Source: Desulfobulbus rhabdoformis
GTDB lineage: Bacteria; Desulfobacterota; Desulfobulbia; Desulfobulbales; Desulfobulbaceae
NCBI RefSeq assembly: GCF_016919065.1
Contig: NZ_JAFFQA010000004.1
Location: forward strand, 1 to 64,000
DNA length: 64,000 nt
Reading direction: 5' to 3'
Part shown: piece by piece, positions 56,651 to 64,000 of the stretch
Numbering within the stretch: position 1 is the stretch's first letter
How the letters are laid out: each line of letters begins with the position of its first letter
The notes under the pieces: model-generated
Database searches by the model: none
What the model was told of the DNA's origin: nothing
The model's input: only the letters and a program-made list of their open reading frames with translations
Position numbers and translations under genes: made by a program

Positions 56651-56719
56651 TTTGTGTAAAAAATCTTCGTCTCGTTAAGAGGGGGCGTTGTTCAGTAACC
56701 ACTCGCCGTCACGGATTTG
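56651..56719 (+). repeat. Family A repeat, right-end fragment
   Basis: Only the right block is present: TTGTGTAAAAAATCTTCGTC, GTTAAGAGG, TTGTTCAGTAACCACTCGCC and the end GTCACGGATTTGG. The hairpin half is missing. Confidence 0.65.
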
Positions 56720-56727
56720 GGGCTATA

Positions 56728-56900
56728 GTACTCCACGAGGTGGCTGGGGTAAAGTATTGAGCGTCGGCAAATCCACTGAGAGTGGGGAAAACGATTGTAT
56801 GGCCAACGTTATTTTGATAAAGATAAAACGGAGAATCAAACTGCCGGCACAGAGGAGAGGGAAGATGCTCTCCCTGCGACCAACGAACAATATGAATGAG
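56728..56900 (+). ncRNA. Candidate structured leader RNA (possibly a molybdenum-cofactor riboswitch)
   Basis: Upstream of a molybdopterin-binding protein gene. A closing stem GTCGGC (56763-56768) / GCCGGC (56843-56848) encloses a hairpin CCAC-TGAGA-GTGG (56773-56785) and an AT-rich hairpin CGTTATTTT / AAAACG. A further hairpin GGAGAG / CTCTCC (56854-56873) has the loop GGAAGATG. The GGCC...GATAAAGAT segment and the purine-rich GGAAGA loop are reminiscent of Moco RNA elements, but I could only compare from memory. Confidence 0.35.
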
Positions 56901-56914
56901 CTGGGTGTGGTACA

Positions 56915-57958
56915 ATGGCTGAAGTGTCACTGAGAAAAAGTGTTCCGGTAACAGAGGCGGTAGGCATGGTGCTGCCGCATGATATTACAGAGATTGTCAA
57001 AGACAGCTTCAAAGGGCGGGCCTTTAAAAAAGGGCACGTGATTCGTTTTGAGGATGTTGATCATTTGCGTCGACTGGGAAAAGAGCACATCTATGTGCTC
57101 AAACTCGGGCCAGAAGAGATTCATGAAAACGAGGCGGCCCAGCTTATGGCCAAGGCCCTTGCTGGCGGCGGAGTGCAGTATTCAGAAGAAGTGGTCGAGG
57201 GCAAGGTCAGCTTGCATGCGGCCGTTGATGGCCTATTGAAAATCAACAAGGAGGCGCTTTACCAGTTTAACCTGCTCGGCGAGGTGATGTGCGCCACCCT
57301 GCAGGACAACACGCCTGTGAAAAAGGGCGAGCAGATTGCAGCTTCGCGTTTGATTCCACTGGTTGGCCAGCGTGGCGTGGTTGAGAAGGCTGTTCAATTG
57401 GCACAGGAGTCATTTCCGATCGTTGAGGTGGTCGAGTTGCCCAAGGTGAAGGCTGGTCTGGTAATTACCGGCAGTGAGGTCTTCTACGGGCGCATTCAGG
57501 ATCAGTTCGAAGCTGTGCTCCGCAAAAAACTGGAGGGGATTGGCTCCGAGGTGGCCATGGTCGGATTCGCCCCGGATGATGTCTCATTGATTGCGGAGGA
57601 AATCAAAAAATGTATCGCTGGTGGCGCGGAACTTATCGTTACCTCCGGTGGGATGTCGGTGGATCCCGATGATCTTACCCGAATGGGCATAAAAGAAGCT
57701 GGAGCTGAAATGACCGAGTATGGTACTCCTGTTCTCCCCGGAGCTATGTTTCTCGTGGGGAAAATTGGAGAGGTTCCCGTGCTGGGTGTTCCTGCCTGCG
57801 GTATGTTTCACGCCATAACCGTACTTGACCTCATCTTACCCCGGGTGCTTATCGGAGAGCAAATAGGGCGAGAAGAACTCGCAGCACTTGGCCACGGCGG
57901 TTTGTGCCGCAACTGTCCGAAATGCCAGTATCCCGTTTGCAGTTTCGGCAAAGGCTAA
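56915..57958 (+). CDS. MoeA-like molybdopterin-binding protein with C-terminal cysteine cluster
   Basis: 347 residues. The N-terminal half resembles the MoeA linker domains (VTEAVGMVLPHDITEI, FKKGHVI). Residues about 180-310 form the MoCF/MogA-like molybdopterin-binding fold (GLVITGSEVFYGRIQD, LIVTSGGMSVDPDD, TPVLPGAMFLVGKIG, LGVPACGMFH). The C-terminus ends in CRNCPKCQYPVCSFGKG, a four-cysteine group that may bind Fe-S or zinc. Probably involved in molybdenum or tungsten cofactor insertion or sensing. Start uncertain; the chosen ATG lies after the structured leader. Confidence 0.82.
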   Translation: MAEVSLRKSVPVTEAVGMVLPHDITEIVKDSFKGRAFKKGHVIRFEDVDHLRRLGKEHIYVLKLGPEEIHENEAAQLMAKALAGGGVQYSEEVVEGKVSLHAAVDGLLKINKEALYQFNLLGEVMCATLQDNTPVKKGEQIAASRLIPLVGQRGVVEKAVQLAQESFPIVEVVELPKVKAGLVITGSEVFYGRIQDQFEAVLRKKLEGIGSEVAMVGFAPDDVSLIAEEIKKCIAGGAELIVTSGGMSVDPDDLTRMGIKEAGAEMTEYGTPVLPGAMFLVGKIGEVPVLGVPACGMFHAITVLDLILPRVLIGEQIGREELAALGHGGLCRNCPKCQYPVCSFGKG

Positions 57959-57967
57959 AACGAATAC

Positions 57968-58181
57968 CTGAATCCGTGAGCATCTATCGGTGTGTCAGCT
58001 TCGTTGTTTGTGACATACCGATTAAAGTACACTTTATCGGCGTGTTACGAATGATGAAGGTGGCGTGCGGATGGATGTCCTCAGGGGGGGCGGGGGAAAC
58101 TAAATAAATGAATTAGTTTAAGAATTTCCGCCTCATGAATAGGCGACCGTGTTCTGTGACCACTCGCTGTCACGGATCCAG
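57968..58181 (+). repeat. Family A palindromic element, complete copy
   Basis: A 214-bp copy with ends CTGAATCCGTGAGCATC and CTGTCACGGATCCAG. The core ACCGATTAAAGTACACTTTA is followed by TCGGCGTGTTACGAATGATG. It begins nine bases after the MoeA-like gene. Confidence 0.85.
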
Positions 58182-58214
58182 AAAACAGTCAGCAACCGGT
58201 ATGTACGACGTTCT

Positions 58215-58257
58215 TAACCGTTTGTTTCCTCGTGAAGGAAATAAACGGTTTTTTTTG
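58215..58257 (+). terminator. Intrinsic terminator
   Basis: Stem AACCGTTTGTTTCCT / AGGAAATAAACGGTT with loop CGTGA, then TTTTTT. Likely ends the MoeA-like transcript after the family A repeat. Confidence 0.88.
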
Positions 58258-58403
58258 CCCTTTTAACCTGCCCCTGAGGTGGCCTGAAACAAAAAACTCA
58301 AACAATTCAAACAAGGTAATGATTTGAAATTAATAAATCGTAAATGGTTGAGAAACAAAGCCCCTATAGATTCGCGCACTGCTTTTGGAGGGACATGTCT
58401 CAA

Positions 58404-58505
58404 GGGAATCTTGAATAATTGTTTTTTCTGCCAATACCGCGGAGCCGGGACTTACCTGAGCCTGAACAAAAATCCTCATTTCTGAACGGACACTATTTAG
58501 CAGGA
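58404..58505 (-). repeat. Solo family B end fused to repeat C
   Basis: Starts with a family B terminal repeat GGGAATCTTGAATAATTGT after a TCAA flank (58400-58403), continues through TTTCTGCCAATACCGCGGAG, then changes to repeat C (GGGACTTACCTGAGCCTGA and GGACACTATTTAG), also found at 27894-27955. The second family B end is missing. The rest of the 605-base gap holds a family A element and a terminator. Confidence 0.6.
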
Positions 58506-58563
58506 ATATCACTTGAGGAAAACTCGTCAATGGTGTTGATTGAAATATAGGATATTATAACTA

Positions 58564-60969
58564 ATGTCGTTTTCCTTATATGATGTCTCTCTCACCCCAA
58601 AAAAAATCATGCTTGATCTGTATCGCATCATAACCGCAATATGGATTTGGTTTTTCGTTGTTGCTGGCTGGAGTGGGGCGGAAGCCTCAATCCTGCTTGA
58701 CAGTACCTTTGGTTTAAATGGCCGAGTCGCGGTTGAGGTTGGACAGAAAAACCGTGGCTATGCCCTACTGCCACAGGCCAATGGAACGGTAATCATTGCC
58801 GGTTCTTCTTCTGGGCAACCAAACGGTCCTCAAAATTTCACTTTACTGCGTTTGGATCAGAACGGACAGCTTGATCCCGGTTTTAACCAGGAAGGGTACA
58901 CAGTCAGTTCGCTGGTGCATGGTGATGACGAAGCTTTGGCTATTGGCCAGCTCAGTGATGGGCGTCTTGTCGTCGGAGGGTATAGTTCTAACGGCGAAGA
59001 TCGAGATTTTGCCCTGGCATGCTTTTTTTCTGACGGGAAGCTTGATACCGATTTTGGGGATAACGGGGCGACGCTCAGTGCCATTGGCAGTGGGCATGAG
59101 GAAATAACAGCCCTGACAGTCGATCCCGCTGATAATATCATCGTGGTCGGTGCCAGTCAGGGAACAGTGGGGAAGATTCTTGTTGCTGCCCGTTACCTGC
59201 CAAGTGGTAAGCTTGATTCCAGCTTTGGAGAGGAAGGAATTGCTCTTCTTGGAGTGGGGGATGATGCCAATGTTGAAGACGTTTTGCTTAGAACGGATGG
59301 GAGCATCATATTATCCGGCTCGTATATCGAAGAGCACAAGCAGGCTGCGATGTTGGTCGGGCTGCGCAGTGATGGATCTTTAGATACGCGTTTTGGTGAC
59401 CAAGGGGTGGTGAGCCTTATGGATACTTTCGCCACCAGCGAAGGCTATGCCCTGGCTCAGGACCGCCATGGATTGCTGTATCTTGCCGGATCCGTCGGCG
59501 AGATGGGAGAGCGGACCGGCGCTTTGTTTCGTTTTACAACCAATGGTTCACTGGATTTTGCTTTTGGGGAAAACGGTGCCATGCTTATTGGGCAAAGTCC
59601 TGAGGATGATGTCCTCTACGATGTTGTTGTCCAACGTGAAACAATCCGTGTCGCAGGATTTACCACAACAAACGGTACTCGGCATTTTCTTCTGGCTTCC
59701 CTGCAGCCGAGAATACAGAAGGCTGAAAAGAGGAAAAGATTTTTCAGCTACCAGGATGTTGCCCCTATTCAGGAGATACGTATTAACGGCAATACTCGTG
59801 TCCAGATACGCAAAATGCAAACGTGGACGAGTGCGTTGCTCTTCCAGAAAATGGAGTTACTACAGTCTATTTTACAAGAACCATCGGCGCAAAGACGAAA
59901 AGAGCATAAACAGAGAGAAAATGTTTTTTTTCTTCCTCTAAAGAACTGGCTGACACCTAAACCCGCATATGCAGCCACCTTGGAAGACCCTCCTCCTGCT
60001 GTGGGCAAGCAGAATCAATTTGAAGTACAAATTTTGACTACAGATTTTGGCGGGTTAGAGGCGGTTTGCTACGCTTTGGCAATCGACCAATATGGCCAGT
60101 TGCTTGCAGTGGGGATAGCAGGGGATGCCGACTTAAGTACAGTCATTGCCACGCGCTATGTTGCCGATGAGGTGATTGATGAGGTGAGTGATAGCCCAGG
60201 GCATCGATCCCGTCAAATTATTACATTGCCCTCTATGGATGTGACCCAGACCTCTTTGACCACAGGCGGCGAGATCAGTGCGCAGTTTCCCAAAGAGGTC
60301 GTTCGGCGTGGGGTCCTGTTTAGTCTCAGATCGAGTCAGTCCTCCCGGTCAAATAACAACGACGGTGCAGCCGACGTACTCCGTTCTGGTGGAGACTTTC
60401 TGGCAGATATTTTTTTTCCTGTGGCGGTTGCTGCCGAATCTCCCCTTCCGGTCAAGCAGAAGGTGTCCAGTGCGCAATCGATTGAAGAGGGGATTACTGA
60501 TAACGGGGGAGGAACAGGTGTTTTTTACGCCCGGCTTGAAAACCTTTTCCCCAGCAGTATTTACTCTATACGCGCCTACGCCATGACTGCAGACGGAGCC
60601 ATTTATTATGGTGATCAGATATATGTGCGTACAGCCGATGCCTGTTTCATAGCCACCGCCTCTTTTGGCTCACTGCTGCATCCCTGCGTACAAACGCTCC
60701 GAAATTTCCGTGATGCGTATCTCATGCCAACAGTGTGGGGACAAAAACTTGTTCATCTCTATTATACGATATCTCCACCGGTGGCCGCGTCAATTGCTGA
60801 GCATCCTGGCCTTGCCGTAGTTGTTCGCATTTTACTGTTGCCATGTATCGCTTTTGCATGGCTGGTTTTGCATCTGGGCCTGTTCCCCGCTCTGATCCTT
60901 GCTGTTGTAATTCCCTTTGTTGCTCGACGTCTCTATGTTGCCAAAGCGGCAGCGAGTGCAGCTCAATGA
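58564..60969 (+). CDS. Exported delta-60-repeat protein with CFI-box C-terminal domain
   Basis: 801 residues. After an N-terminal hydrophobic export segment come repeated units of about 55-60 residues (LDSTFGLNGRV, LDPGFNQEGY, LDTDFGDNGAT, LDSSFGEEGI, LDTRFGDQGVV, LDFAFGENGA), the delta-60 repeats that form a beta-propeller-like array. A middle region is unrecognised. The C-terminus has ACFIATASFGSLLHPCVQTL then RNFRDAYLMPTVWGQ and LYYTISPPVAASIAEHP, followed by two membrane helices, the CFI-box-CTERM domain common in exported deltaproteobacterial proteins. The ATG at 58609 is an alternative start. It lies just before the type II secretion pseudopilin genes. Confidence 0.85.
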   Translation: MSFSLYDVSLTPKKIMLDLYRIITAIWIWFFVVAGWSGAEASILLDSTFGLNGRVAVEVGQKNRGYALLPQANGTVIIAGSSSGQPNGPQNFTLLRLDQNGQLDPGFNQEGYTVSSLVHGDDEALAIGQLSDGRLVVGGYSSNGEDRDFALACFFSDGKLDTDFGDNGATLSAIGSGHEEITALTVDPADNIIVVGASQGTVGKILVAARYLPSGKLDSSFGEEGIALLGVGDDANVEDVLLRTDGSIILSGSYIEEHKQAAMLVGLRSDGSLDTRFGDQGVVSLMDTFATSEGYALAQDRHGLLYLAGSVGEMGERTGALFRFTTNGSLDFAFGENGAMLIGQSPEDDVLYDVVVQRETIRVAGFTTTNGTRHFLLASLQPRIQKAEKRKRFFSYQDVAPIQEIRINGNTRVQIRKMQTWTSALLFQKMELLQSILQEPSAQRRKEHKQRENVFFLPLKNWLTPKPAYAATLEDPPPAVGKQNQFEVQILTTDFGGLEAVCYALAIDQYGQLLAVGIAGDADLSTVIATRYVADEVIDEVSDSPGHRSRQIITLPSMDVTQTSLTTGGEISAQFPKEVVRRGVLFSLRSSQSSRSNNNDGAADVLRSGGDFLADIFFPVAVAAESPLPVKQKVSSAQSIEEGITDNGGGTGVFYARLENLFPSSIYSIRAYAMTADGAIYYGDQIYVRTADACFIATASFGSLLHPCVQTLRNFRDAYLMPTVWGQKLVHLYYTISPPVAASIAEHPGLAVVVRILLLPCIAFAWLVLHLGLFPALILAVVIPFVARRLYVAKAAASAAQ

Positions 60970-60980
60970 CAAGTACATAT

Positions 60981-61048
60981 GTTTGAAAATATATGTCTTA
61001 TTAATCGGGGACGATGTTCCGTGCCCCCCCCCCACTGTCACGGATTTA
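60981..61048 (+). repeat. Family A repeat, right-end fragment
   Basis: Right block only: TTTGAAAATATATGTCTTA through GATGTTCCGTG, a run of ten C, and the end ACTGTCACGGATTTAG. Directly followed by a family B element. Confidence 0.6.
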
Positions 61049-61053
61049 GTCAA

Positions 61054-61144
61054 AGGTGTCTTGGATATCTAGATTTTTCAATCAAGGTCAGATAAGCGCT
61101 AGACACCGGGAGATTGGCAGAAAAAGCAATTATTCAAGATTCCC
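61054..61144 (+). mobile_element. Family B miniature element, internally deleted 91-bp copy with TCAA duplication
   Basis: Ends AGGTGTCTTGGATATCTAG and CAATTATTCAAGATTCCC, flanked by perfect TCAA (61050-61053, 61145-61148). The central AAAATTTTACC region is deleted, leaving one AGATAAGCGCTAGACACC module. It lies about 75 bases upstream of gspG. Confidence 0.85.
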
Positions 61145-61219
61145 TCAAGAATCAACAGGTAGCTCCAGCTCCGCTGCGAGCCACCCTTTTAATAATCTGT
61201 TAATTATGAGAGTTCCCTT

Positions 61220-61684
61220 ATGAAAACATCACCTTCTTTCTTGCGATGGAAAATGAGTACACATCACGGCTTTACCCTGATAGAGCTTATGGTGGTTATG
61301 GTGATTTTAGGCATTTTGGCCGGTTTGATTGTCCCGAGAATTATGGATAGGCCGGAGGAGGCTCGCCGAACCAAGGCAGGGGTGCAGATTCAGGCTATTG
61401 AACAAGCCCTTCAGCTCTATAAGCTTGACAATGGTCGATACCCAACCACTGAACAGGGGTTGCGGGCTTTGGTCGAGCCACCGGCCGTGGGCAATCTGGC
61501 AAAAAAATGGCGAAGTGGTGGGTATCTGGAAAAGGGAAAGGTGCCTAAAGATCCCTGGGAAAATGAATTTATGTATATCAGCCCAGGCCTGCATGGAGAT
61601 TTTGATTTGAGTTCCTACGGCCCCGATGCCCAGGCCGGTGGTGAGGGGATGGACGCTGATATCAATAACTGGGAGTTGGAGTAA
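61220..61684 (+). CDS. gspG: Type II secretion major pseudopilin GspG
   Basis: 154 residues. A short basic leader ends at HHG|FTLIELMVVMVILGILAG, the prepilin peptidase site with Glu5 of the mature protein. The rest matches the GspG C-terminal pattern: ALQLYKLDNGRYPTTEQGL, then KDPWENEFMYISPG and DLSSYGPDAQAGGEG with calcium-site residues. It is the main subunit of the periplasmic pseudopilus and first gene of the gsp group here. The ribosome site is weak. Confidence 0.96.
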   Translation: MKTSPSFLRWKMSTHHGFTLIELMVVMVILGILAGLIVPRIMDRPEEARRTKAGVQIQAIEQALQLYKLDNGRYPTTEQGLRALVEPPAVGNLAKKWRSGGYLEKGKVPKDPWENEFMYISPGLHGDFDLSSYGPDAQAGGEGMDADINNWELE

Positions 61685-61691
61685 TCCCATT

Positions 61692-62228
61692 GTGAAATGT
61701 TGGGTCCCTCTAAGGCAAAGTGGTTTTACTCTGCTGGAGCTGATCGTGGTCATGGTGTTAATCGGCATAACCGCGAGCTTTTCCGTCCCACAACTCGGTG
61801 GATTTCTTGTTGCCGACCAGATGAAAACCACCATGCGACGACTGGTGGGGATTGTGTACCAGACCTCTGAGCTTGCTCGACGGGGACAGGTCGCCTACCT
61901 GTTGCGCTACAAGGCAGTGGAAAATCGCTTTGAAGCAGTACCAGAGACAATGGCGGAAGGGGCAGGGCAGAAAGAAAACGACAAAACCCTGTCGCTTTCT
62001 GTGCCGGAATCAGTCATGGTCGGGCAAATTTGGTCCTGGTATGGTGGTGTCCAGGGAAATGACGAAGGGAGTATCCGTTTCAGTCCACAGGGGTATATTG
62101 AACCCACAGTCCTTTACCTGCAGCGTGACGATGGGCACGAGATGTCCCTCGTTCTTTCACCATTTTTAGCAACCGTTCGCGTGCTGGACAGCCATGTGGT
62201 TCCCGATGCTTCCCTTTTTGCTCAGTGA
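61692..62228 (+). CDS. gspH: Type II secretion minor pseudopilin GspH
   Basis: 178 residues from GTG 61692, seven bases after gspG; an upstream ATG frame would overlap gspG deeply. The leader ends QSG|FTLLELIVVMVLIGITASF, the prepilin cleavage site. The C-terminal domain is divergent, as usual for GspH (GSIRFSPQGYIEPTVLYLQR is the GspH GSI-type strand). Minor pilin of the pseudopilus. Confidence 0.85.
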   Translation: MKCWVPLRQSGFTLLELIVVMVLIGITASFSVPQLGGFLVADQMKTTMRRLVGIVYQTSELARRGQVAYLLRYKAVENRFEAVPETMAEGAGQKENDKTLSLSVPESVMVGQIWSWYGGVQGNDEGSIRFSPQGYIEPTVLYLQRDDGHEMSLVLSPFLATVRVLDSHVVPDASLFAQ

Positions 62229-62238
62229 ACGGCAGGTG

Positions 62239-62715
62239 ATGAAGCAGGGATGCCGCTGCAGCGGTTTTACCCTGCTTGAAGTAATGATTGCTGTAGCCAT
62301 CATCGCCATTGCGGTTGTGACGCTTTTAGGGGCTCAATCGCAGAGTGTCTCCATTGCAGCCAGCGCAAAATTTGATACCAGGGCTTCCCTGCTTGCCAGA
62401 TGGAAGATGGCTGACCTGGAACTCCAGGAATTCACAGGGCTTGTCGATGATGAAGGAAATTTTGGCGAGGACTATCCGGAGTATCGCTGGAAACTGCGGG
62501 TCACTGATCTGGGCGAAAATGACACCGGTTTAACCGGAACCTCTGATCAGATCAAAATGCTTGATATTATAGTCTACGCAAGTCAGGAAAATGCACTTTC
62601 ATACAGTCTTCGCACCTTTATTGCCAATGTTGCCCAGCAAGAGCAGCCTTTGAACGAGCAAGCGGATCCCGCCCAAAAGCAGTCGTCTGTAGAGGAAAAC
62701 AATGTCGAGCAATAG
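62239..62715 (+). CDS. gspI: Type II secretion minor pseudopilin GspI
   Basis: 158 residues from ATG 62239. The prepilin leader ends CSG|FTLLEVMIAVAIIAIAVVTLL, followed by ARWKMADLELQEFTG typical of GspI. A polar tail (EQPLNEQADPAQKQSS) extends beyond the fold. It belongs to the I-J-K tip complex. Overlaps gspJ by 14 bases. Confidence 0.88.
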   Translation: MKQGCRCSGFTLLEVMIAVAIIAIAVVTLLGAQSQSVSIAASAKFDTRASLLARWKMADLELQEFTGLVDDEGNFGEDYPEYRWKLRVTDLGENDTGLTGTSDQIKMLDIIVYASQENALSYSLRTFIANVAQQEQPLNEQADPAQKQSSVEENNVEQ

Positions 62716-63391
62716 GCATGGCTTTACTCTGCTTGAGTTACTGTTGGCCATGACCGTGTTGGCCGTTGTTGTCGCCATGTTCTCTCTTTCTCTTTCTGGA
62801 TCAATTCGAGTTTTTGAGGGGACAGAAGAGGAAGAGAAAATATACACCATGGCGCAAACCGCCATGGAACGAATAACAGAGGATCTGGCCGGGGCCTTTG
62901 CAACTCAGGAGTGCTCCTTTGAGGGAGAAAGTGGCCTGGAAAACGGGCATCGAGCCGATACTCTCCAGTTTTGTTCGTTGGCCCATGTCGTCTTTAACCC
63001 AAAACAACAAAAGGATGGACCTGCACTGATAAGGTACAGGGTGGAACTCAACGAGGATCTGGACGAATCGTACCGTCTCTTGCGCTCCGATCAACTCCTG
63101 CTTCCGGAACAGGAGGAGGATGGGGAGAGCAAAGCTCCTGGATTTATTCTTGCTGACAACCTTCGTTCGTTGCAGTTGACTTATTTTGACTCCAGCGGTC
63201 AGGAATTTGACAACTGGCAGGGGACGGAAGAAGAACAGCAGGAGGATGGGGAGCAAGGAGAAGAGGCTGTCGGCAGACTTCCGGCAGCAGTCCATTGTAT
63301 CCTCGAATTCTGGAAAGATGCCGAGCACACCTCCACAGTGCTTTTCAGTACTCGGGTTGTTGTCCCTGTAGGAGTGGGGAGTGAGCGTTAA
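62702..63391 (+). CDS. gspJ: Type II secretion minor pseudopilin GspJ
   Basis: 229 residues. The leader ends RHG|FTLLELLLAMTVLAVVVAM, the prepilin site. The later FILADNLRSLQLTYFDSSGQ segment is typical of GspJ, and an acidic insert (EEEQQEDGEQGEE) is present. Overlaps gspI at its start and gspK at its end, indicating one operon. Confidence 0.9.
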   Translation: MSSNRHGFTLLELLLAMTVLAVVVAMFSLSLSGSIRVFEGTEEEEKIYTMAQTAMERITEDLAGAFATQECSFEGESGLENGHRADTLQFCSLAHVVFNPKQQKDGPALIRYRVELNEDLDESYRLLRSDQLLLPEQEEDGESKAPGFILADNLRSLQLTYFDSSGQEFDNWQGTEEEQQEDGEQGEEAVGRLPAAVHCILEFWKDAEHTSTVLFSTRVVVPVGVGSER

Positions 63392-64000
63392 ATCGATTGT
63401 GCACAACCAGTCAGGCATGGCCCTGGTGATGACGCTGCTTATCATCAGCTTTCTCGTTGCTTTGACGTTGCAGGTAATGATGAGCGCTGATCGTCAAATG
63501 ACTGTCGCGGCAAACTCTCAGGAACGGGTGCGACTTGATGGCATGGTCCTTGGCGGCTTGAATTTGGTGCTGGCTGCCTTACAGGCAGATCAAAAGGAAA
63601 ATCATTTTGATTCCGAACAAGATCTTTGGGGAACCTTTGATTCGGAAAAACTGCAGGAATTAACAGAAGATATACAGCTTGAAATTTCGGTCGAGGATCT
63701 CTCCGGAAAGCTTTCTTTGAGTACATTATTGGGGGATAGCGACAGTCACTATCGGGCGATATGGTTACGGCTGCTCACCTCAGGGCGTTTTGCCATCAAG
63801 AGCCAGGAGCAGGCTGAATCGCTTCTCGATGCCCTGATCGACTGGATAGATGAGGATGACGAAGAAAATCCCATGGGGGCTGAAAGTGGTTATTACCAGG
63901 GGTTGGAATCACCGTATAGCTGCCGGAATGGAAACATGCTCAGTGAAAAAGAAATCCTTCTTGTCAGGGGGATGACTCCTGAAATTGCCTACGGCGACCA
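63381..64000 (+). CDS. gspK: Type II secretion minor pseudopilin GspK (partial, runs off window)
   Basis: Starts at GTG 63381 with GGAG six bases upstream, overlapping gspJ by 11 bases. At least 206 residues are visible. The leader NQSGMALVMTLLIISFLVAL has the Gly-Met-Ala-Leu form used by GspK, which lacks Glu5. The GspK saposin-like domain follows: DWIDEDDEENPMGAESGYY and GMTPEIAYGD at the window edge. It caps the pseudopilus. The 3' end lies beyond 64000. Confidence 0.93.
   Translation, partial: MSVKSIVHNQSGMALVMTLLIISFLVALTLQVMMSADRQMTVAANSQERVRLDGMVLGGLNLVLAALQADQKENHFDSEQDLWGTFDSEKLQELTEDIQLEISVEDLSGKLSLSTLLGDSDSHYRAIWLRLLTSGRFAIKSQEQAESLLDALIDWIDEDDEENPMGAESGYYQGLESPYSCRNGNMLSEKEILLVRGMTPEIAYGD

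Noticed and set aside
61024..61033. Run of ten C as a phase-variation tract
   Set aside because: It lies in a decayed family A fragment, outside any gene or promoter, so switching has no evident target.

Overview
The window looks like a chromosome segment of an anaerobic, probably sulfate-reducing or sulfur-cycling member of the Desulfobulbales (Desulfobacterota). This is an inference. It rests on a double-cubane-type reductase and its activator, a NifU/NifS pair, a stand-alone IMP cyclohydrolase next to PurN, a manganese-type (family II) pyrophosphatase, a rhodanese/ferritin-like stress protein, a CFI-box exported protein and an apparent selenoprotein. No rRNA, tRNA, CRISPR array or phage module was seen.

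Layout. 0-1.5 kb: remnants of two insertion sequences abutting a truncated exported protein gene. 1.5-13.4 kb: a TDT/SLAC1-type anion transporter, an FAD oxidoreductase with a rhodanese-ferritin protein, a secreted Cys-rich protein of unknown function, a penicillin-recognising serine hydrolase, an amidohydrolase, a nitroreductase and a hybrid histidine kinase. 14.6-16.9 kb: the division-site operon minC-minD-minE, with a miniature transposon between minC and minD. 17-25 kb: the double-cubane pair, a BAX-inhibitor-1 membrane protein, the family II pyrophosphatase, a UshA-like gene interrupted in frame by a UGA that probably encodes selenocysteine, a class III adenylate cyclase and a PilZ protein. 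25.5-34.4 kb: succinate-semialdehyde-type dehydrogenase, FolE2, then hslR-purH(N)-purN-pyrR, a histidine kinase and a U32/RlhA protein. 34.5-46 kb: a cell-envelope glycan locus (MsbA-like exporter, ELM1 family, four glycosyltransferases, sulfotransferase, acetyltransferase, GtrB/GtrA/ArnT-like proteins); its middle is visibly AT-rich and was probably acquired. 46-58 kb: a PilB/GspE ATPase carrying a cyclic-nucleotide domain, ThyX, NifS, NifU, phosphoglucomutase, PEP synthase, a Trm112-like protein and a molybdopterin-binding protein with a structured leader. 58.5-64 kb: a delta-60-repeat/CFI-box exported protein followed by type II secretion pseudopilin genes gspG-H-I-J-K, the last running off the window.

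The intergenic regions hold two families of short non-coding elements. Family B has roughly 25-bp imperfect terminal inverted repeats starting GGG and is flanked by 4-bp direct repeats of the form TNAA. Family A is about 215 bp, has CTGAATCCGTGA-type ends and contains a long hairpin. One B copy sits inside an A copy, and another B copy landed on the stop codon of minC.

The most notable single observation is the in-frame UGA at 22825-22827. It lies in a conserved Cys-Gly-Cys-type motif and is followed at once by a hairpin, which is what a bacterial selenoprotein gene looks like. All product names come from reading motifs in the translations; no database search was possible.
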